From: Heligmosomoides polygyrus polygyrus
Lineage: Eukaryota; Nematoda; Chromadorea; Rhabditida; Heligmosomidae
Assembly: GCA_947396885.1 (NCBI GenBank)
Contig: OX377201.1
Location: 21,553,923-21,617,922, forward strand
DNA: 64,000 nucleotides
Reading direction: 5' to 3'
The notes under the pieces were generated by a model. It made no database searches and was not told the origin of the DNA. It saw nothing but the letters and a program-made list of their open reading frames with translations. Positions 56,500 to 64,000 of this stretch are shown one piece after another. The first letter of the stretch is position 1. Every line of letters begins with the position of its first letter. Position numbers and translations under genes: made by a program.

Positions 56500-57360
56500 A
56501 AATCTCCTCACTCCTCTAGGGGAGCTCGCATAACGCCGAATGGTGCTCATGACTGCCACAGTAGTAGCACTTGATGCAGTATTTGGGGCATTGCTTTCCT
56601 TGGGGCACAGTATTTGTGGCACAGTACTCGAGACATTCGAGACACCTTTTTCTGTCCTCGATGATCCTTCGACGTTCTCTGGCTAATCTTACGTCTGGAC
56701 ATTTGTCGGAGTAGTGAATTCCGACTGCGGAACTGAAGGCACAGCGCATAACACCTTCATCCTCATGATGAATTGCGCCACGTCCATACCTTCTTGGTGC
56801 TCAGACGGGTTGGTTATGCAACTCCTCAGTCATGAGGCAAAAATCGTTCTGAGCCTGGCGCAATTGTTGAAGCTCTTGCTCATCTGCTGTTGAATGGGCG
56901 CATTCGGTTGCGGTTTAGCCTCCACTCCATCGACGTGTTCCATAGGTTCCGCGTTATCGTTGACCTTGTGCTCAGACTCCTCGTCCTCGGGTTGGGGATC
57001 TAAATCCTCGTTGATCTGTTCCATGAATTCGAGGTTGTCGTGAATGACTTTTCCTTCTTGCTGCTCAACGGGAATATCCTCGTGCGCTCGCGCATTGTCG
57101 TTCGGTTCAGGGGAGGATTGTGCACAGGTTTATCAGCAAGTGTTTGAGGACGTTCAGCCAGGGCTTGAAGAGCAGCATCAAGAAAAAATTGCATGTTGAC
57201 AAGAGCATTCTTTAGTTGCTCTTGGAACGTAGAAGATTCCTGGTTGCTCTCAGCCAGAATCAAACAGCGCAGGTCGTTCAAGGTTGAACGGCGGTCGTCC
57301 AGGAGTATCAGATGATCGGCGATTGAGTCTCTTGCAGGGTGCATTAGCAACGGCTTGCCT
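56500..57360 (-). pseudogene. BEL/Pao-like gag remnant
   Basis: The minus-strand frames give HLILLDDRRSTLNDLRCLIL, QLKNALVNMQFFLDAALQAL and, downstream, RKRCLECLEYCATNTVPQGK and CPKYCIKCYYCGSHEHHSAL. The C..C...GH....C arrangement in the last part is a retroviral-type zinc knuckle as in BEL/Pao Gag. Frames shift between segments, and protease, RT, RNase H and integrase are absent: the LTR-to-LTR distance is only 1.2 kb. Confidence 0.7.
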
Positions 57361-57592
57361 TAGTCGTTGAGTTGTGGAGCCGCATCCGGGTGCTCCAAAC
57401 TTTCGGCGACAGTGCTTCAGTCGCAAAGAGATGTTCAGGTGCTGCGAACCATGTGCGAAGTTGGTGCCGAAAACTCGAAGCGCAGCTTGTCAATGGTGAT
57501 CTCTTGTAGAGAGAGCTCGGTACGACGAGTCTCCCAGTGCTCTGTTGATTGGCTTAGCGCACAAATTTGAATTTCCAACTACGTCATTTTTT

Positions 57593-57832
57593 TGCCACGC
57601 ACGTTTATCGCAGAGAAATAATGGAAGATCTGGGGCAAAAAAGCAAAGAACCCCGCTGCATTCTCGGCTTTTATGCGAGCGCATGCAGCGGTTTCACAAC
57701 ATTCGCGCCGAAGCAATCTAGAGATGTACCCTGATACAACAACAATCGACCTCATGACTACAGTTACTAATGGCAATGATTAAAGAACAGGCACAAAATA
57801 GGTATCACAAATAGCGGTGATCCGCGACTCAA
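57593..57832 (-). mobile_element. 5' LTR of a BEL/Pao-type element
   Basis: The direct-repeat partner of 56169-56394. The differences (for example TTTTGTACGAGCACATG versus TTTTATGCGAGCGCATG) indicate an old insertion. Confidence 0.75.
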
Positions 57833-58019
57833 TACTTGAAATATCTGGATAAAACATTCGATTTCTTTGTTTGGTAGAGAATGATGCATTTAAAAACCAA
57901 TTAAGTTTTATAAAGAGTGAATCAGAATCAATAACAAAAGGTGGTTTGCAAGAGATTTAGGCGCGAAATCACTTTATTCAATCGTCGCAAAGCTCCTAGA
58001 TCATTTTAAAGGAATCAGG

Positions 58020-59045
58020 AATTCTTAGTCCGATGAAGTGTTGAGCTGGTAGCCAAGGTTGTCTCACATTTATTTAACTCGGCTTGCGTTTCGCCGACCT
58101 GGCCTTCGTCAGAGCCTGAAATAGTCGAAGAACACTTATGAAACTGTCCTCTCAAACACCATCCTACAGAGCACTGCTCTTAAGGAGAGATAGCGACAAG
58201 GTACAACATGGCAGTTATGAAGGAACGACTGACCATAAAGTGGGTGACGAGGAGAACCATCAGTCACGCGAAGCTGGACCTGAACGTGGGTGAATGAGTC
58301 TACCCTGCGGGACTGCTCGACTCAAATACTCTGGGAGTCAGACCAAGTAAAAAAAAACCAAAGAGCTCAGCGAAAGGTGCTAGTCCTTTGAATACCGCCA
58401 AGCACTCCTTCTTCTGGATGACCTGGGGATTCCTAGCCGTGATCCAGTTCGCCTCAAGGGTCTTGCACATCGATGTGTCACTCGAGCTAAAATAGATACA
58501 GACACCTGCAGCATTTCGCTCGCATGACATCGGATCCTGTGCTCCTTCCCCCCCCCCTCAATAAGTTCGGACATTGCCTTCTCTAAGACCGTCCAAATGC
58601 TTCCTAACCATGGCACATAGGGGCTGCCCGTTTCCCTTATGTAGACCTCACCACACTCATTGTATGACATATTCAAAGCGTCATGTAATCTCCCTCCTTC
58701 TCATTAGGATACACAACACAGGACGGAGTTGAACATGTCCTGTCGTAGGCACTGTTGCAAACCAATTGAATTAGTGAGACGAACATCAGTGTTCCTCACC
58801 ATATCTTGAAGATCAGCTGTACGCACACACTTTCGTATTTCCGTGCTCATCTCGTCTGAAATGAAGGGCACACGGAACACCCTGTCGCGTTCTTCCGCTA
58901 CGCTCTGAATCACGGCTAGGAACCCAACCTGAAGGACGAGTGTCCGGCGAGGGTTGTTGAGAAGGTGAGAAGGTGAAAAGGTTACAGCTCGACAGCTCGA
59001 TTCTATAAACCGTGCCTCTTTGGATACCAGATATAGGACCATGTT
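58020..59045 (-). mobile_element. Penelope-like element, 3' part with GIY-YIG region
   Basis: The minus-strand order is: VPFISDEMSTEIRKCVRTAD and LRQDMFNSVLCC (post-RT linker), then YNECGEVYIRETGSP (the VYI..ETG form of the GIY-YIG motif), then, frame-shifted, CKTLEANWITARNPQVIQKK and LAVFKGLAPFAELFGF. The RT core is missing upstream of 59045. The 3' non-coding end contains the hammerhead-like core. Inactive because of frameshifts. Confidence 0.8.
58087..58112 (-). ncRNA. Hammerhead-like core in a Penelope element
   Basis: On the minus strand: CTGACGA, a GCC-AGGTC-GGC hairpin, then GAAACG. It keeps the invariant residues of the hammerhead core while the stem sequence differs from the copy at 42679-42704. 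Confidence 0.4.
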
Positions 59046-59551
59046 GGTGCTTTTTCGGAGGTGCTCGTTTAATTATTTGCTTATTTAGTCCTTTCAGTTA
59101 TGTTCAGAAGTTGTAGAGACAGCCCTTCGTCGCGTAGTAGTGGTTCAATATCCAAGCTATCGGTTGTGTATTTTGCTAATGAGGCGCTGTTGTTGTAGAG
59201 TGTGGTACTAACTGGTAAAAATTAAATCTCGAAGCGTAGCGAAAGTCTTCCTATAAAGACTATCTTTCCGTTCACTTTCTTATGTAGACTATTTATTGCT
59301 TCTCCTCACCAATTTGGTTGTCATGGCTACTTGAATACGATAGCGATGTTTCGTTCAATGAAGACGTTTGCTCTGGGAAACTAAGAACGATACATTATGT
59401 CTAAGCCGTCCTTGCCGGAAGCGTTACCAGCAATCTCTGTCGGAAACAGTTGGACCGCGACAACTCGTCCAGATCGTCGCGCACGGTGCGCAACGCCAAG
59501 GAGTTCGCATAGCATATCCAGCTCCGTCTTCCTTGCCTATTTCACTGTACG

Positions 59552-60480
59552 ATGGCCGAACTGTCTACCCATATTAGACACGTAGTCCCTTACGAGTTTG
59601 AGTCTGGGCACTCCGCTGCAGAAGCCTATCGAAACTTGTGTCGTGTATTCGGTTCTGAAGCTCCTTCTGTACGGTCTGTGTATAACTGGTTCGAACGCTT
59701 CAGAAGCGGCAACAGTGGTCTCGAAGATGAGCCTCGCTCTGGTAGACCGACAACGATATCTTTGGACGAACTGAGGAAACTGGCGGAGCAGCATCCATAT
59801 GAAGGTGTGCGTTATTTTGCTGCTGCTCTTGGCAACCGGCGAAGACGTCTGGACATATGCACTCAGCTGCTCTCCCGAAATCGCACCTTCAACTGGCTGG
59901 ATACCATTGTCACAGGAGACGAAAAATTGGTCCTCCACGTCAACCACGCTCATAGGCGTGCGTGGTGCCAACGCGATGAAGTGCCGAAATCTTTCGCAAA
60001 AGGTGAAATTCATGCGAGGAGAGTCATGCTGAGCGTCTGGTGGGGAGTTTTAGGATCTACCACTTCGAGCTGCTGCCCGACAGCGCGACCGTCACTGCCG
60101 AGGTCTACGCCACTCAACTGCAGAGACTGGCCGACAAGATGCGCAAGGAAGAGCCCAGGCACGACAAAGTTCGCTTGCTGCACGATAATGTGCGCCCATA
60201 CATCGCGAAGACGACTTCTCAGAAAATTCTGGAACTCGGATGGAAACTTCTGTTGCATTCACCGCACAGCCTAGATCTGGCCCTAAGTGACTACCACCTT
60301 TTTCGATCACTTCAGCGTTATCTGGAAGTGAAGCGTTATGAAGATTGTGACCACCTCGAAATTGACCTTCTAGCTTTCTTCGCCTCCAAACCGCCGGACT
60401 TCCACGCCAGAGCAATTCGAAGTCTTGTAGAACGTTGGTGGAGAGTAGCCGACGTTGACGGAAATTATTTGGTTGATTAA
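59552..60480 (+). pseudogene. Mariner transposase, DD34D type, frameshifted
   Basis: Frame 1 runs from MAELSTHIRHVVPYEFESGH through the helix-turn-helix region to SVWWGVLG. Frame 2 continues from YHFELLPDSATVTAEVYATQ to GNYLVD and TAA at 60478. Catalytic segments are IVTGDEK, LLHDNVRPYIAK and LDLALSDYHLF, so the D residues remain. About 30 residues between YFAAALG and RRLDICTQLLSRN are deleted, and a frame shift lies near 60050. The 3' TIR ends CTTTCTGGACACCCTA near 60551; no matching 5' TIR was seen. Inactive. Confidence 0.9.
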
Positions 60481-60555
60481 TAAAATGTTAATAAAAATTG
60501 TGTTATTTTAAAAAATTGTCGTATTTCTGCAGATACTTTCTGGACACCCTACATG

Positions 60556-61785
60556 CAGCCTCTCTTCAACCAGCAACTGATCCGTCAATTGTATCAAGAT
60601 CAACCAAATTTTCACCTGGAGTGACAAACACGCCTGGATGATCACCAATGTAACTTGCCTTATGCTATGAGCATTTCAAAAAGTTGGAAAATCTATGGGC
60701 AAAAACTTTTCGTAAATCTGCGATAGAACCTACAGTAGGTTGTCTCTTTGGGTCACATTGAACTTCACGCTATTTACCATGGCAAACGAGTTCACACTTG
60801 TCATTGCGTTTTTCATCGGGCCGAAGAAAAAAAGTCTAGAGGGGTCAGCAATGTCACCAGAGCAGTTTTTTGCCTTCAAGTATTTCACAAACGTGTATTA
60901 TAGTTTTCTCGGCTATTTAATTAAACACGTGTCATAATTTAGAATAAAAGGTCATTTCGAAGATAAATCATAATGTACAAAGAAATTGGCCGCAATGGAG
61001 GCCGTGCAAACGATGTCACACGTGACGAGTTGGAGCACTACCTCCGCGCCAGCGCCCATGGCTCATCGCTCTCGCGCCAGCTCCTTCGCACAGCCAGCCT
61101 GTGGTCAGGCCATCCAAATGCAGCAGGTCATAACTCGCTCAGAAGTTTCGTTTTGCAATTTTGACACACATATTCATTATCAGCATTCGGAGCTCTTTCT
61201 AGCGATGCTGGCTTCAACTTGAAGTTCCATGGGAGGTCGAAACCCTTTCCTGGTAAGATAAAGAGGATCTAAAAACAAAACGTGAAAATCTGTTGAAAAT
61301 GTGTCCTGCCCTGTAGAATAAAAAGTTCCTTCCTGCCTTACTGGCTAATCTGAAGAATGTAGTTGTTGTAAAGCGAAGTAATCATGCCTTACTTTTTCTA
61401 CATCCAAAAAAGGTCAAATGTACGCAGCAGACGGCAATTAGTCGTGAAACGGTTTTTCAATCAAATGGCTTCGACGTTCGAAAAAGTGCTCGTCACGAAG
61501 TGCCTCGACTGTGACCACCAGAAACCTTGACTGGCTCACTCGAGTGCGACCGAGAACAACGTGGCGGCGACCTTTTCGGAGTTTCTTTCAGCGAGTCGCC
61601 CGAAGAGCCATCATCCAACACGTTTTTGAACTCATCGGTTTCTTCACCCGATGATTCGATTACAGGGTCTCGAAAATCGCCATCTCATCACTATTGTTGA
61701 GCTGGTGGCCTTCGAGAAACGGGGAACATCACTGTACGGCGGGGGGTCTGCTGAAATGACAAGAGTGGTACGCAAACAGCTCATT
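60556..61785. other. No recognisable gene
   Basis: Short ORFs only. A segment at 60986-61222 is open but of ordinary composition and without motifs. Confidence 0.45.
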
Positions 61786-61789
61786 ACAC

Positions 61790-62975
61790 ACTGAAAGAAC
61801 GCACCCCTTGTCTTGCCTATACTGTAGTAGACCGCTTCAGTCTCGAGGCTGAAGCGGTCATCGACGCCCTGCTCTCTCAGGGTGTTCCTACTCAGTACAT
61901 CAGAGTCCTTCGAGAGCTGTACAGTGGATTCACGACGAAGATCTCTCCATTCTACAACGACGTCGTCAACGACGAAAAGAGAAGGGTTCAGCAAGGGGAT
62001 TCCACATCGCCGAAGCTCTTCAGCGCCACTCTCGAAAACGTCATGCGCGAACTAGAATGGGAAGACATGGGAGTGAAGGTCGACGGCCGGCAGCTGCACC
62101 ATCTGCGCTTCGCTGACGACATCGTGCTCATAACACCGAGCATCAGTCAGGCGGAGCGAATTCTGGCCGACTTCGATCATGTATGTAGGAACGTTGGACT
62201 GCAGCTGAATCTTACGAAGACGATGTTCATGAGGAACGGACAAGTTTCTGATGCCTCATTCTCGCTTAATTAATTCTTAATTTCTTAAGGAACGAACATC
62301 TCCGAATGCTCCAGCTATGCGTATCTGGGTCGCGAAGTCAACATGGCCAACGAGCACCAGAGCTGAGCAGGAGAAAACGAGCGGCTTGGGGAGCTTTCAA
62401 GTGCGTCAAAGAAGTCGCGAAGAAGACGAAGAACGTCCGACTCCGTGCCCACCTATTCGACTCCACTGTTCTTCCTGCCCTGACATACGCCGCCTCTGAG
62501 ACCTGGGCTATACGAAAGCAGGATGAACACGCGATCAGCGTCGCGCAGAGTGCAATCGAGAGGACGATGCTCGGAGTGACACGACTCACGCAAGTGAGAG
62601 AAGGCCTCCGGAGTTCCGAGCTTCGCCGACGTTCGAAGATCAGGGACGCTGTCGCATGGGCCAAGTCGTCGAAAATTAGGTGGGCCGGCCACGTAATGCG
62701 ATTCGCAAACACCCGCTGGACGAGAGCCGTCACAGATTGGATTCCGCGGGATGTCAAAAGAACACCAGGACGCCCACCAACGCGTTGGTCGGACTTCTTC
62801 GTGAAAGCCCTGAACGACCGGTATGACGCTCTTCGTGTCCCTCGAGCGAGGAGGATCCATTGGACCACTCTGGCACGCGACAGGGAAGAATATAGACGCT
62901 ACATACTGGCGCTCGCTCGACCAAGCCTATAATCAACGGGACGACAGGTGATACAGGTGATACTGTAGTGCTGAT
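61790..62975 (+). mobile_element. RTE-type LINE, 5'-truncated, RT to 3' end
   Basis: The best RTE copy. It contains EAEAVIDALLSQGVPTQYIR, KISPFYNDVVNDEKRRVQQG, LHHLRFADDIVLITPSISQA (the catalytic FADD box) and LQLNLTKTMFMRNGQVSDA. After an insertion of about 19 bp at 62271-62290 that adds a stop come GTNISECSSYAYLGREVNMA and the C-terminal LRSSELRRRSKIRDAVAWAK and KRTPGRPPTRWSDFFVKALN. It ends CAGGTGATACAGGTGATACTG. The endonuclease and first half of RT are missing. Confidence 0.92.
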
Positions 62976-63364
62976 ATATCTTGTGTTCAATCCTGTCAAG
63001 AAGGAAGACATTGATATTCTGGAAAGTGTTCATGTACTATCACCCTTAAAGTAGGGATGAGTACATACATATGTAGTATAGGCATGACAAGGAGTGCGAT
63101 GCGTAGATTGTTCCTTAATACCAAATGGCAGAGAAAGAAACAGAATGCTGGGATTAAAACCTCTTGAAAGTTGAAGGAAAGCTGTCGACATTGAAATGTT
63201 TTTCAAAATTGTCACCCATAAAGTACGTACACGTAAGGCCCATTGCGTTTTTCCGGGAACACTTGACTAGTACGATGAGAGGTAAAGTTCGGTCACATGT
63301 ACCACCTGCAAGGACCACGGTAAGAACCTTCGTCACCTGCAGAAGGCTACTGGAGATCAACTTA

Positions 63365-63660
63365 CTAGGATAAAAGGATAAAGGACGGCGTTATTCAATC
63401 CCTTCTGAGATGCGCCACGCATTCTACTTCTACGGGATGTCGTGAAGGCGATTTGAATGCGTATTTGCCCATACAATGACTTGCGGTGGCCAGCCGATGA
63501 ACAAGTCAGTGCTCTATCCTTCCCAGACAAGACTGGTAACGATTCATCGACCCCGGAGGGATGGAAGGCTTGGTTGGCCTGGGCGGGAAATCCGAATCAG
63601 GAACCTGATACCGGGTGCACGCGACAGACGGTGCCTCTACCGACTGCGCTACACGCACCT
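63365..63660 (-). mobile_element. tRNA-derived SINE, full length
   Basis: A minus-strand copy with the tail GGATAAAAGGATAAAGGACG at the left and the head GTGCGTGTAGCGCAGTCGGT at the right. Well conserved. Confidence 0.9.
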
Positions 63661-63734
63661 TCAACTTACCACTAGCGCAAAACGATAACCTCTTAGGACT
63701 GTCTATGCACTCGCTTTGCAATCTGCTATCCTCT

Positions 63735-64000
63735 ACAACAATGGGCACCTTTAAAACCAAATTGAACACGTTTCAGCCAAATTGGGCATTCCTTTAAGCT
63801 ATCCTAAGACTTTTCAAATCGAAGCGAACACTTGCAAGTCAAAATAAGCTTCTTCTACATTAAAGCAGAAATTCTCCAAAAATGTTACAATAATTTTTTC
63901 AAGAAAGATTTTAGTATAACTTTCCTTGAAGTTTTAATTCGCTTCCTATAAGAGAACACATAGTTTGAAATTTTATAAAAATTTTGTTTTTCGAGGAAAA
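63735..64000. repeat. Family B repeat, running off the window
   Basis: AAACCAAATTGAACACGTTT, GCCAAATTGGGCATTCC and TTTTCAAATCGAAGCGAAC match 7890-8350. The right edge is cut by the window end. Confidence 0.6.

Noticed and set aside
59537..60013. 158-codon minus-strand ORF
   Set aside because: Antisense shadow of the mariner transposase.

Overview
The window looks like nuclear DNA from a clade V (strongylid, hookworm-like) nematode. Exons are small (56-180 nt) with GT/AG introns, intergenic DNA is AT-rich, and there is a dense load of nematode-type repeats: a tRNA-headed SINE, RTE and CR1-like LINEs, Penelope-like elements, a BEL/Pao derivative, mariner copies and palindromic MITEs. Species cannot be fixed from sequence alone. 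An Ancylostoma/Necator-type genome is the best guess, partly because one mariner copy resembles hookworm 'bandit'. No bacterial operon, CRISPR array or genuine tRNA/rRNA gene was seen.

Host gene 1 (minus strand, 20270 down to 74) is a complete bbs-2/BBS2 orthologue. I assembled 17 exons whose phases join without a break into a 703-codon reading frame. A poly(A) signal lies 31 nt after the stop, and a perfect ciliary X-box (GTCACCATGGCAAC) lies 239 nt upstream of the ATG. BBS2 is a BBSome subunit, and the X-box predicts RFX/DAF-19 control in ciliated sensory neurons. Its introns carry most of the repeats between 0 and 20 kb.

Host gene 2 (minus strand, 50246 down to about 32416, possibly 30612) is a secreted cysteine-rich protein. 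It has a signal-peptide exon, a 14.3-kb first intron and four more phase-compatible exons. I do not recognise its function, and its 3' end is not resolved.

The rest is mobile DNA. Region 20.6-24.6 kb holds CR1-like fragments, a 1.5-kb palindromic mariner-type element with a nested solo LTR, and a Penelope 3' end. Region 25.0-26.9 kb is a large inverted-repeat element with a coding-like centre. Region 29-50 kb (the gene 2 region) is mostly SINEs, LINE tails and hairpin MITEs. Region 50.8-63.7 kb holds two mariner transposase relics, three RTE copies, a BEL/Pao gag-only element with two LTRs, and a Penelope-like element with a GIY-YIG-type end. Two Penelope copies share a hammerhead-ribozyme-like core near their 3' ends.
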